Below the pieces are notes generated by a model. It had not been told where the DNA came from. It saw nothing but the letters and a program-made list of their open reading frames with translations, and did not search any database. Made by a program: the position numbers and the translations under genes. DNA of 64,000 bases from Candidatus Odyssella thessalonicensis L13 (GTDB lineage Bacteria; Pseudomonadota; Alphaproteobacteria; Paracaedibacterales; Paracaedibacteraceae): the NCBI RefSeq assembly GCF_000190415.1, contig NZ_AEWF01000001.1, positions 620,001 to 684,000 of the forward strand, given 5' to 3'. Positions 47,551-55,896 of the stretch are shown here, in pieces (within the stretch, counting starts at the first letter, position 1; each line of letters starts with the position of its first letter).

Positions 47551-48357
47551 ATGCGAAAATATATCTCAAGTTTATCGATCTGTCTGGCCTTTATGCAGGG
47601 TGTAAGTGCCATGGAGGCTCCTGAAGAAGAGTCCCAGTCCACCCGTGTTTCCCATCTGTTTTTATTAAATAAAGAAGATCCAGCAGAAGTTAGAGTTGGC
47701 CTTTTTACTCCCTCTGCAGCCTCCTCCCCCGAACTTCTGACCTGTGGGGTTAAGCTAAACAAATTTACTGATGAGGCAATTCTGGAGCATGCAGAACACC
47801 ATCTTGGCATCACAATTCCTAAGGAAGCTATTTCTTTAATCGGACGCCTTGAGGTTCTACCTCACTATAAGAAACAAAAATCTTGGTCTTTTCTGACGAC
47901 AATAGCTGTTATTCTAGGAATGCCTGGCGACATTAAAGAGGAGGAACGGTTACCCCTTCCTGCACAGAAAACGACTCACTTTTATTACAGCGCTGCTTTA
48001 ACAAAAGAGGCTATTGGAGAAGTTCAAAATGTAATCTGGTATTCAGCCACCAATGCACCGGCTGATGTGCAGTCTGCATTAAAAGTTATGAACCGATTAT
48101 ATGCTCATGAAGAGATCACCACTCATGCGCATGCGCAAGAATTAACCCAGAACTTTGCACCGAAGAGTCTACTTTCAACTCTTGAGATTTTCTTTCCCCC
48201 TCAATATATTGATGAATATTTCAAAAATTGTCTTGTTCTTCAACAATTTATCAAAGAGGAACATAAGAAAGAAGAAAGCAGAGCACAAACTGCAAAAGGA
48301 GTGATGTTTGCTTTAGCAGCAATAATTCTCATCCCCAGTGCAATTTTCTCGCACTAA
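47551..48357 (+). CDS. Exported protein of unknown function, first of a tandem pair
   Basis: About 268 residues from the ATG at 47551 (GGAGA upstream). Signal peptide MRKYISSLSICLAFMQGVSA then MEAPEEE. The central part (about 25-180) has a pattern of strands with FTDEAILEHAEHHLGITI that loosely recalls a Nudix fold without its catalytic glutamates. The C-terminus is a single TM-like helix (GVMFALAAIILIPSAIFS). It is 24 bases upstream of a related-looking gene. Function unknown. Confidence 0.6.
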   Translation: MRKYISSLSICLAFMQGVSAMEAPEEESQSTRVSHLFLLNKEDPAEVRVGLFTPSAASSPELLTCGVKLNKFTDEAILEHAEHHLGITIPKEAISLIGRLEVLPHYKKQKSWSFLTTIAVILGMPGDIKEEERLPLPAQKTTHFYYSAALTKEAIGEVQNVIWYSATNAPADVQSALKVMNRLYAHEEITTHAHAQELTQNFAPKSLLSTLEIFFPPQYIDEYFKNCLVLQQFIKEEHKKEESRAQTAKGVMFALAAIILIPSAIFSH

Positions 48358-48381
48358 TTTTACACTCATAGGAGATTAATT

Positions 48382-49032
48382 ATGAACTTTTGGAAACTAG
48401 CTTTGTTCTTCATTTTAGCACAAAGCACAACACTTACCCACGCTATGGAAACTAGAGAAATTGAAGACCGGAGCCACAAGATTGTTGTTTGCCTTGTTTC
48501 AACAACGGATAGCACATATCTTGCTAAACTTAAAAAAGGCAATGCCTATGTTTTACCTGAAATATATGCTTCGTCCACAAAACCTTTAGAACAAACTGTT
48601 CGTGAGTATGGTCAGGAAGAATTCAACCTTTCTTTAGAGCATATTTATCCTCTCTTTCATATTGAAGCTCGCAATAAATCTGGCCTTTGCCACACTTATG
48701 ATTATTATGTGGCACTTGCTCCTGAAATGATTAAACGTCAAGATCTAGAGTGGAAGGAAGAGGAGATTCATCAAAGATATCAACTGGATTATCAGTATGA
48801 AGCTACATCAACTAAGCGTGCTGCTTGGACGCTGAAGATTATACGGTTTGCTAGCTACGGACAAAAAGATGATCACATTCAAATCTCCAGTGTTTTTGGA
48901 AAAATCTTAGCAACCTATGGCGATGCTACAGGCTATATGACTTGTGTTCCAGAGGTTCTTAACTATTATTTTAAAAAACGGGCCGTCAAGGAAGCTCATG
49001 AGGGCATCGATCATTCATGCATTCTTTTTTAA
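48382..49032 (+). CDS. Exported protein of unknown function, second of a tandem pair
   Basis: 216 residues with signal peptide MNFWKLALFFILAQSTTLTH, AMETRE. Residues about 30-120 (KIVVCLVSTTDSTYLAKLKK, YVLPEIYASS, VREYGQEEFNLSLEHIYPLF) follow the strand-helix order of a Nudix domain, but the box is off by one residue and probably inactive. The protein ends in SCILF, a CaaX-like tetrapeptide. AGGAG precedes the ATG. Probably co-transcribed with the gene at 47551. Confidence 0.6.
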   Translation: MNFWKLALFFILAQSTTLTHAMETREIEDRSHKIVVCLVSTTDSTYLAKLKKGNAYVLPEIYASSTKPLEQTVREYGQEEFNLSLEHIYPLFHIEARNKSGLCHTYDYYVALAPEMIKRQDLEWKEEEIHQRYQLDYQYEATSTKRAAWTLKIIRFASYGQKDDHIQISSVFGKILATYGDATGYMTCVPEVLNYYFKKRAVKEAHEGIDHSCILF

Positions 49033-49237
49033 ACCTAACAGTTAAATAAGAGACCTGCATAATAAGAGAGGTGATAAGTGGATACAATGGAAGGTAATCT
49101 AAAAAGGTAAGAAACAAGTAGGTTTAAATAGTAAGACCTATCTAATCATTAAATTCTCTCTATTTTTCTTTTTATTCTTCTACCCTTTTTTATCCTTTAT
49201 GCTAATTTTATTCAGCAAACAAAATAAGGAAGTAAAA

Positions 49238-50539
49238 ATGGGTAATAAGAAGATTAAAACCTCTCGCTACATCTCTTTTGCCTTTTTAGGGATCATTAGT
49301 CCTTTCATTAACTTGCTTCAAGCAAATGAAAAGAATCTCCTAGAAGAAGAAAGAGAACCCGAACTTTACCACCTCTCTTCTGCAACCTCTTCAGATAGGC
49401 ATAGCGAGCAGCCAGACACTGATATTTGTGATCTGCTAAGCTGTATAGCCAAGAATTATTCTTCTTCCTTGGATGAGATTGTTCCTCTGCTAAAGCCTTT
49501 ACTTACCCCTTCTATGAGCAAAGCGGACATCTCTTCTCTCATTGATTTTGCCTTGAAAGTGCCTTCGAATGAGCTTCCTCTTATTTTTTCTTTAATCAAG
49601 AGCGTTTGTATTGAAACAGAAGGAACTTCATACATCAAAAAGTTAAGTGAATCCATTTTAGGGATAGCGCCTGAGCAGCGCGAGGGGACAGTTGCAAATG
49701 CTCAGCATTTATTTACTCCGCATATAGACAATTATGGACGTGCAGAGATATTGACTGCTGTCAAAAAAATTCCTTTCGCACACCAAGCGAACATCATTCA
49801 ATTAAGCTTGTATTTAATACAGCCCCAGATGAATTGGCTTGATCGCAAAGAAATATTGAGGAAAGTTTCCGAAATTCCCTCCAATTGTCGTCTACGTACC
49901 ATTAAGTTAAGCTTATCTTTAATACAATCCGAGATGAACGGCTATGATATAGTTAACCTGCTAAACTGCATTAACCAGAATTATTCTCCCGCCCTTGAAG
50001 AGATTATTCCTCTATTAAAGCCGGTACTTACCCCTTCTATGGACGGAGCAGATATTTCCTCTCTCATCGATTTTGCTGTAAAAGTACCCGCGAATGAGCT
50101 TCCTCTTATCTTAGCCTTGACTGAGAGCGTTTGTACTGAAGCAGGAGGGCTTTATTACTTTGTAACGTTGGCAGAGATCATTTCAGAAATAGCTCCTGAT
50201 CAGCGAGAAGTGACAGTGGAAAATGCTCAGCATTTATTTGCTCCAGATATGGGAAATTATGAGCGCGAACAGATGTTGAAGGCTGTAAAAAAGATTCCCT
50301 TCGAGCAGCACGAAAGTGTTATTCACCTAAGCTTGCGCCTAATACAATCCGAGATGGATTGGGTTGGTCGCAAAGAACTTTTGAAGAAAGTTTTCAAAAT
50401 TCCTTCCCCACGCCGTGAACCTACAATTAGACTAAGCTTGCGTTTGATACAACCTCAGATGGATTGGGTTGATCGCATACTCATAATTGATGAAGCCAAT
50501 GAGATACCTCTTCTAGATCAAGAAAGGGTGATAAGTTAG
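49238..50539 (+). CDS. Exported helical-repeat protein with premature stop
   Basis: About 433 residues from the ATG at 49238 (AAGGAAG upstream). Signal-like N-terminus MGNKKIKTSRYISFAFLGII to about residue 30. The body consists of two large homologous modules (about 55-235 and 236-430) built from helical units ending in LSLxLIQPQMDWxDR. The TAG at 50537 falls inside a unit: past it the frame stays open for 28 codons (LEQLMVPEMRVTEVISLLRK ...) to a second TAG at 50624, and aligning VIS-stop-LEQLMVPEM with TIRLSLRLIQPQM puts the stop at a conserved Leu. So the last unit was lost to a point mutation, or is read through. Confidence 0.68.
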   Translation: MGNKKIKTSRYISFAFLGIISPFINLLQANEKNLLEEEREPELYHLSSATSSDRHSEQPDTDICDLLSCIAKNYSSSLDEIVPLLKPLLTPSMSKADISSLIDFALKVPSNELPLIFSLIKSVCIETEGTSYIKKLSESILGIAPEQREGTVANAQHLFTPHIDNYGRAEILTAVKKIPFAHQANIIQLSLYLIQPQMNWLDRKEILRKVSEIPSNCRLRTIKLSLSLIQSEMNGYDIVNLLNCINQNYSPALEEIIPLLKPVLTPSMDGADISSLIDFAVKVPANELPLILALTESVCTEAGGLYYFVTLAEIISEIAPDQREVTVENAQHLFAPDMGNYEREQMLKAVKKIPFEQHESVIHLSLRLIQSEMDWVGRKELLKKVFKIPSPRREPTIRLSLRLIQPQMDWVDRILIIDEANEIPLLDQERVIS

Positions 50540-51157
50540 CTAGAACAGCTAATGGTTCCCGAAATGAGAGTCACAGAGGTCATTAGCCTGCTTCGTAAAT
50601 TCTCTTCTTCTGGCAGTGCACAATAGTTGGTGAATCTATTGTCTTGAAGAGGCTTGGGGAGGGGATGGGATCTTCATGCCGCCCCACTCTCGGCTGCCCT
50701 CGTCGCTTTCGTCATTGGAGCGATCAGGGCTCATTTATAGGAGGGCGAAAGACGCTGTTAGAGATTTTTTATGAGAACAAAGAAAGTTGCATGCTGGTTT
50801 TATGATCGAGCGTTTGTCCGCACGGTGGGGGAAGGTAAGCCCTATGGGGCTGAGCTAAATTGGCAAAGGAGCAAAATTATAGTGATTGTCGACGATAAGT
50901 CATGTCATAAGAATGATAGGATTTTTACTAAGTTTCTCTGTCTTTTTATCTTTAATCTCGTCTAACGGCGGCCCTACCCCCTAGATAACCCACTTACTTA
51001 TTAATAATTTATTTGCCTATCAAGGGCAGAAAATAATCTGTTTTACCCCTGTACTTGATTTTTGAGCCCATCTAGGATTAAAGATCTAAAGTATATCTAT
51101 TGTTAACGATTTTATGGCAAACTAACTGCGAATAGCTAGAGGCCAAGGGACAATCAA
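50540..51157. other. Intergenic region with lost C-terminal repeat
   Basis: 50540-50626 is the in-frame remnant of the helical-repeat protein. 50640-50760 is relatively GC-rich with no recognisable gene. A 64-codon frame at 50771 lacks a ribosome site and looks random. The remainder is AT-rich leader for the gene at 51158. Confidence 0.45.
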
Positions 51158-52159
51158 ATGAATTCATTACTATGCTGTTATTTTCCAACAAAAGTTATTT
51201 TTGTAGACGATAACTCAAGTATTTTAAAAAGCTTAGCACTAATTATCGATCATAATTTAGCTACCTACGATTTCTTTGATAATCCTTATCAAGCATTAGA
51301 ATTTGCCAACAATTGCCAGGCTATTGATTTTTTGCCGTCCGCCTTTCCGATGCGAGAGCATAAAACTGATGAAATTTATAAAGCAATTTTCTCTTTTCAG
51401 CGCTATGAGGAAGTCTCAACGGTTATTGTTGACTACGAAATGCCCAGTATGAAAGGGTTAGAATTCTGTGAAAAACTTCAGAATCCCTATATTCGCAAAA
51501 TATTATATACGGGCGTTGCAGATGAAAAAATTGCAATCGAAGCATTCAATACAGGTCTTATTGATGGCTATATTCGTAAACAGGACGAAAATGAAAAGCA
51601 AGCCTCTATTCTTAACAAATTTATTGCGCAAAGCCAGCTGAAATATTTTAAGGCGATTACCGACATTTCCCTCGAAGCCTTAATTAAGAAAGATATTGTA
51701 TATGAAGATCACAGAGAGTCCCCCCTTTACGATCAGAGCTTCATACAATACTTTAAGGAGTTGGTAGAGAAAAATCATATCACTGAATATTACTTTAACC
51801 AAGACACAGGTGGATTTGTGTTCTTGACTGCCAAAGGTAAAGTCAGTGCCCTGTATGTGTTAAGTAACGAATTTTTCGATGATGTACAATCAGGATATAT
51901 TATGACACTTGAGCAAGAAGTTTCTCAAGACAAGGAGCTTTCCTCTTTAAGAAGCGCCTTAGATGAAAATCTGAAAACCCTGTGTTTTCCCTTTCATGGC
52001 AATAATAAACATCCAGATGTTAATAATTGGGACAAATATGCTTATCCAATTCAGGTGGTGCAAGGGAAAAATAGATATTTTGTCGCCTATGTGCCAGACG
52101 TGGATTATATCAGCGCTTCAGAAGTTTTCTCTTTTAATAGATATCAGCGGAAAAGATAG
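51158..52159 (+). CDS. Response regulator with unusual output region (LqsR-like candidate)
   Basis: 333 residues. Receiver domain at about 12-155: acidic pair Asp17/Asp18 (VIFVDDNSSILKSL), phosphoacceptor Asp92 (STVIVDYEMPSMKGLEF), Thr118 (ILYTGV) and Lys141 (DGYIRKQ). About 25 extra residues sit between alpha-1 and the phosphorylation strand. The C-terminal half (about 190-333) has no DNA-binding motif I can see; it contains HITEYYFNQDTGGFVFLTAK. The layout, a receiver protein with a non-HTH output beside a CqsS/LqsS-like kinase, recalls Legionella LqsR. Convergent with that kinase gene. Confidence 0.7.
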   Translation: MNSLLCCYFPTKVIFVDDNSSILKSLALIIDHNLATYDFFDNPYQALEFANNCQAIDFLPSAFPMREHKTDEIYKAIFSFQRYEEVSTVIVDYEMPSMKGLEFCEKLQNPYIRKILYTGVADEKIAIEAFNTGLIDGYIRKQDENEKQASILNKFIAQSQLKYFKAITDISLEALIKKDIVYEDHRESPLYDQSFIQYFKELVEKNHITEYYFNQDTGGFVFLTAKGKVSALYVLSNEFFDDVQSGYIMTLEQEVSQDKELSSLRSALDENLKTLCFPFHGNNKHPDVNNWDKYAYPIQVVQGKNRYFVAYVPDVDYISASEVFSFNRYQRKR

Positions 52160-52246
52160 GAAGTAAGGATACGAGCACCTTTCCAATTAATCTGCCAGAC
52201 TGTTAGAGAAAGTAGATGCTTATCCCTCTTAAATCCCGTCAAAGGC

Positions 52247-53503
52247 TTACTCTTTAACCACAGGAAAGCTCAAAGTAAAGTGAGTAAATTCCCCTTCAAC
52301 TGAGTCACAGGTAATGTCTCCGCCGGATTTCTGCATGACCATTTTACAAAAAGCAAGCCCGACCCCCGTACCATGATCGGTATGACTATAAAATTGGTCG
52401 AAAATATGCGGGAGGATATCTGGCGAAATACCTTTACCGGTATCTTTAAAGTGGAGGGTATTGAACTCTTCACCTTTTTCACTCCAAATGCAGATCTTAC
52501 CTTTTCCAGCAGCTTTAACATAATGAAGTGAGTTCTTGAGCAGATTAAAAAAGACATGCTTGAGTAAGTGAGTATTTGTCTCAATTTCAAAATTCTCAAC
52601 ACTTTCAAACGAGATTAATTCTTCTTCTGCATCAGTTAAAGAATAGGCTTTGAGAGCAGTTTCTACACAATCTAAAATCTTACATCGCTCAAGAACAATT
52701 TTTGAGGGGGCATCTTGGAGGTTCAAGAGAAGTGTATCAATGACCGTAAAAGCACCTCTCGACACTCTTTCTAATTCAGTAGGGACCAATTTAAGAGGCT
52801 CTAAAATCTTATCACTGACGTAAGGTAGACTCTCTTCCTTTTCTTGCATAATTTGCTGGGTCTCTATAAGAGTAGGCAAATACTTTTTTAACCCTGTCGC
52901 CATATTAGCCACAGCCGCTAAAGGGGTACGCATCTCGTGCGCTATCGCAGCTGCTTGCATTCTGAGTGACTGCTGTTTTTCTTTTTGAATGTGCTCTTTA
53001 TCATAAGAAAATAAGCCTCCGATTATTATTGCTCCAAAAATCGTGAAAATAAATTCATACAAACTAATAGAGCCTACCTCGAGATAAAAAGGAGCTAAAT
53101 AAAAGTAGAATGCTATATAACCTATACTAGCGCCAATAATAAATATTGTGAGAGCAGTTAAGAGATTCAACAGCAAAAATAGAAAGAAGAAAGATGACAT
53201 GAAGTTCATCAGCCATACAACTGACGCATGGTATTTAAGCGTCATAAAAGTAAAGAAGAATGGCAAGCAAAAAGTAACTGTGAAATACCAGTATAAGGTA
53301 AAAATGCGTTTATACTTTAGCCTCCATAAATCTTCACATACAAGGCCTAAGCATAATAGAGTTGCACAAAACCTTAAAATAAAGTCAGTATAATTACCAT
53401 CTATAGCTATCCCCTTATTCCATATTATCCAGTATAAGGGGTAATTAGTTGCCATTACTGTTCCAAATAGTTTTATGCTACCTTGGGAAGGTTCAACTTT
53501 CAT
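52247..53503 (-). CDS. Membrane sensor histidine kinase, CqsS/LqsS-like
   Basis: 418 residues; start supported by GAGGAG. About six membrane helices in residues 10-165, beginning FGTVMATNYPLYWIIWNKG, a pattern I associate with the alpha-hydroxyketone autoinducer sensors CqsS (Vibrio) and LqsS (Legionella). H-box AAAIAHEMRTPLAAVAN with His189, long dimerisation helices, N-box HVFFNLLKNSLHYVKAAG, G1 FKDTGKGISPDILPHIFDQF and G2 GTGVGLAFCKM. No receiver domain is fused, as in LqsS. The ligand is unknown. It is 42 bases downstream of the heme-oxygenase-fold gene. Confidence 0.75.
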   Translation of the reverse strand: MKVEPSQGSIKLFGTVMATNYPLYWIIWNKGIAIDGNYTDFILRFCATLLCLGLVCEDLWRLKYKRIFTLYWYFTVTFCLPFFFTFMTLKYHASVVWLMNFMSSFFFLFLLLNLLTALTIFIIGASIGYIAFYFYLAPFYLEVGSISLYEFIFTIFGAIIIGGLFSYDKEHIQKEKQQSLRMQAAAIAHEMRTPLAAVANMATGLKKYLPTLIETQQIMQEKEESLPYVSDKILEPLKLVPTELERVSRGAFTVIDTLLLNLQDAPSKIVLERCKILDCVETALKAYSLTDAEEELISFESVENFEIETNTHLLKHVFFNLLKNSLHYVKAAGKGKICIWSEKGEEFNTLHFKDTGKGISPDILPHIFDQFYSHTDHGTGVGLAFCKMVMQKSGGDITCDSVEGEFTHFTLSFPVVKE

Positions 53504-53545
53504 AGGATCTCCTCAAAGCCTTTATCAAGAAACAGCAGCAAAATA

Positions 53546-54253
53546 TTATTTTTCTATATATTGGAATATGGTGTCTGATAAAGTCTGCCACATCTTTAAC
53601 TGATGTTCGCCTATAAAAGTAAAAGAATCCTTAACATAGGAAGAATTTTCTTTCCAGATAGTAGAGAGATTTCTCTCTGTTGTACTAAAATGTTGCGCAT
53701 TTAGATGAACTTTAAAAAACAACAATCCCTTTCGAGGTGTATTTAATGAACTGGCTAGCTCTGCCAAATATTTATAATCCACATTATCTAGCCTTTCATA
53801 CGCTGAAAACGCAGCAAATCTTTCTTCCTCACTATGGTGTGCTAACCATCTAAGATGGCCTTTATTATACTCTTGGATAAACGGAAGGTGAGTCTTGTTT
53901 TCTATAATTTCCTCAGTTAGATCCGCTCCATGACTAGACGCAAAATCAATATACATCTGCTCATGAGATTTAGCAGAACTGTTAAATTCTTCTGCTATAT
54001 TAGTTAAAATGATATCTTTGATCAATTTGCTGGAGGCATGATTTCCAAGAAACCAAAGGAAGTCATGAAAGTGACCCCTGACATGATAAAATAATCTAGC
54101 AAAATATGTCTTCTGCGCTTGTGTCCACTGAGAAGTAAGAAGGGGATTAAACAAATCTATTTTTTTTAGAGAAGAAGAATAGTTGTGGTCCCATTCACAT
54201 AAAAAATGTAATAATTCTTCTTTGCCCACAGAGGCTTCTAAAGCTATTTTCAT
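53546..54253 (-). CDS. Heme-oxygenase-fold (iron-containing redox enzyme/CADD-like) protein
   Basis: 235 residues, all-helical. Candidate metal ligands in family order: His57/His61 (FYHVRGHFHDFLWFLGNH), Glu88/Glu89 (NIAEEFNSSAKSHEQMY) with His97, Glu153 (AYERLDNVDYKYLAEL), His183 and His188 (FFKVHLNAQHFSTTERN). This follows the heme-oxygenase-like diiron/PqqC/TenA/CADD pattern, though the final HxxxDxxH is HxxxxH without the Asp. Family membership is inferred from the pattern. It is upstream of and co-directional with the sensor kinase, so it may supply or modify a signal, or just share the operon. Confidence 0.5.
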   Translation of the reverse strand: MKIALEASVGKEELLHFLCEWDHNYSSSLKKIDLFNPLLTSQWTQAQKTYFARLFYHVRGHFHDFLWFLGNHASSKLIKDIILTNIAEEFNSSAKSHEQMYIDFASSHGADLTEEIIENKTHLPFIQEYNKGHLRWLAHHSEEERFAAFSAYERLDNVDYKYLAELASSLNTPRKGLLFFKVHLNAQHFSTTERNLSTIWKENSSYVKDSFTFIGEHQLKMWQTLSDTIFQYIEK

Positions 54254-54572
54254 CTTATTGACTCTTCATTTTCGTTGCTTGTTTATTATTTTTCTCAATA
54301 TTTACTTTTAAATTTAAAAGATATGGTTGAGATATCCTTATCCTATCAGGATATAATTATCGATTACCATCTCTTCAATACCTATGTTTGAAAATATCTA
54401 CTTAGGGTTGATAAAAAGAGAGGAAAAAAGATTATATTTTTGAGTTAAGCTTAAGAAGCTAAAAAGCTATTTTATTGTTTAATTTAAAGCAGTTCAGAAA
54501 GAGACCGTAAACATTCATAAAGCATGGAAGAGAAGATAATTCTACTCTATATATAAAGCCAAAAAATTTGAG

Positions 54573-54880
54573 CTAAGGATAGAATATCCTTAACCTTACT
54601 TCTATCTTATAGGAGAATGGCAAAGTAAGATCGAGATTTCCTATAAGAACACCTTGAGCGATATTAGTTGACTGAGCCTCCCCCTCCCGGTCTTTGATAA
54701 CCAAGGCATTTAAGCGAGCAGCTGTTAAGATGCCTGCACTGTCAGCGACTGCTGTTCGCGTTCCGCGACACATCCCCCGACGGCTCCGCCGCCAATGGTT
54801 GCACCCTCCCCGCTAGCATCGGCAGCCGCAACCCGAGGGAGAAAATTACTATCATTACATCTTTTTTGACAAATAATCGT
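54573..54880 (-). pseudogene. Probable remnant of a glycine-rich surface protein gene
   Basis: A GC-rich island in an AT-rich spacer. On the minus strand one frame reads GEGATIGGGAVGGCVAERE, a glycine-zipper-like segment as in 17-kDa-antigen/OmpA-type lipoproteins. Another frame reads on for 66 codons (LNALVIKDREGEAQSTNIAQ) to a stop at 54573. No single frame covers the stretch, which fits a gene broken by frameshifts. The original identity is uncertain. Confidence 0.3.
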
Positions 54881-54913
54881 CCTATCTTTTCTGCCACTCT
54901 TTTTGCTATAAGG

Positions 54914-54944
54914 TAGGGAGACTGGTTGATAGATAGTCTCCCTA
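54914..54944. repeat. Perfect 10-bp inverted repeat
   Basis: TAGGGAGACT (54914-54923) and AGTCTCCCTA (54935-54944) with an 11-base spacer. It could be a terminator without a strong T run, or an operator for the gene at 55077. Confidence 0.55.
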
Positions 54945-55076
54945 ATTGGTTTAATGGGGGGATCCTAAGAAATTACGCGTTTTTTTGAAACTTTCTTAAC
55001 TTATTTGATGTTATTCCTAAGGGTAGCTTTCCCCTTTCTAAGGTTTAATAGACAAGCTAGCTAATGGAGGACTGAT

Positions 55077-55712
55077 TTGACTGGCCCCAAAATAACTGCG
55101 CTCGATTCAATTAAGGTTACCCTGTCTATGGCATGGCGAGCAGCCATTATTGCCTTCGGGTACATTATTGTCTTAAACTGGATAAGTTTGCCAACGTTCT
55201 TGATAGCCAAAATAGTTGAATTGTTGACCGGCCATAATTTTGTAGATGCCGTTTTCCAGCAGTTGAGCAATCATCCAGTTATCGATTCTGGAGGCACATG
55301 GGTTTTTATCCAGGCTTCCATATTAATTGTCCTGGCGAGCATGACGCGGGATACCTTAAATACCGCCTCTTATAAAACATTTAAGTTTATGCCGGGCATC
55401 TCTAAAATCACTAATGTAAAATATATCTTGCTTCTTTGGCTGGTGTTTTTTCTTATCCCTATGATCTGTCACATTCTGTGGCATAAATTGGCCCCGATCC
55501 TCCAGACGTTACAGTATGGAAACGGAATCGCTGAGCCCGGCTGGGATCTTAAAGAGAGATTTCACTGGGCTTTCACCGTTTTAAATTTCGTTCCTCTTAG
55601 CTTACCGGGATTTGTCAAATTTCTGATTTGGGCCCTTTTAAACTATTATGTCATTACCCGTGGGCTGTTTGGCATTCACTTTCCGACCACACAACCAGAT
55701 AAATATGACTAA
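55077..55712 (+). CDS. Membrane protein of a small paralogous family, copy 4
   Basis: 211 residues from a TTG start with GGAGG 6 bases upstream. N-terminus ALDSIKVTLSMAWRAAIIAF and C-terminus LLNYYVITRGLFGIHFPTTQ match the patterns of the copies at 19793 and 20517; about five hydrophobic segments. The dispersed positions of the four copies argue for old duplications. Function unknown. Confidence 0.7.
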   Translation: MTGPKITALDSIKVTLSMAWRAAIIAFGYIIVLNWISLPTFLIAKIVELLTGHNFVDAVFQQLSNHPVIDSGGTWVFIQASILIVLASMTRDTLNTASYKTFKFMPGISKITNVKYILLLWLVFFLIPMICHILWHKLAPILQTLQYGNGIAEPGWDLKERFHWAFTVLNFVPLSLPGFVKFLIWALLNYYVITRGLFGIHFPTTQPDKYD

Positions 55713-55811
55713 AAGGGATGAGGTGCTTCTTTAATTTAAACTTTTCTTACAAATCTTCTAAGCGCTGATCGGCTACTCTCAGCGCCACGGATAGATATAA
55801 ATGAGTAAAGC

Positions 55812-55831
55812 AAAGCCGCTTTAGCGGCTTT
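55812..55831 (+). terminator. Hairpin downstream of membrane protein copy 4
   Basis: Stem AAAGCCGC (55812-55819) and GCGGCTTT (55824-55831), loop TTTA. The T tail is weak, so termination is likely but not certain. Confidence 0.5.
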
Positions 55832-55896
55832 GTCCCCTTGACTATTAAAGTACTCCTACTTCGTTGGTTTGCTTAAACATTACTCTTAAAGAAATT

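Larger units (their letters stand above)
54254..55076. other. Long intergenic region with a degraded gene
   Basis: 823 bases. 54254-54560 is AT-rich and empty. 54573-54880 holds the decayed coding stretch described separately. 54914-54944 is an inverted repeat. The end holds the GGAGG of the next gene. Confidence 0.4.

Noticed and set aside
50771-50965. 64-codon frame MRTKKVACWFYDRAFVR...
   Set aside because: Weak ribosome site, no recognisable feature, and it lies in a decayed region.
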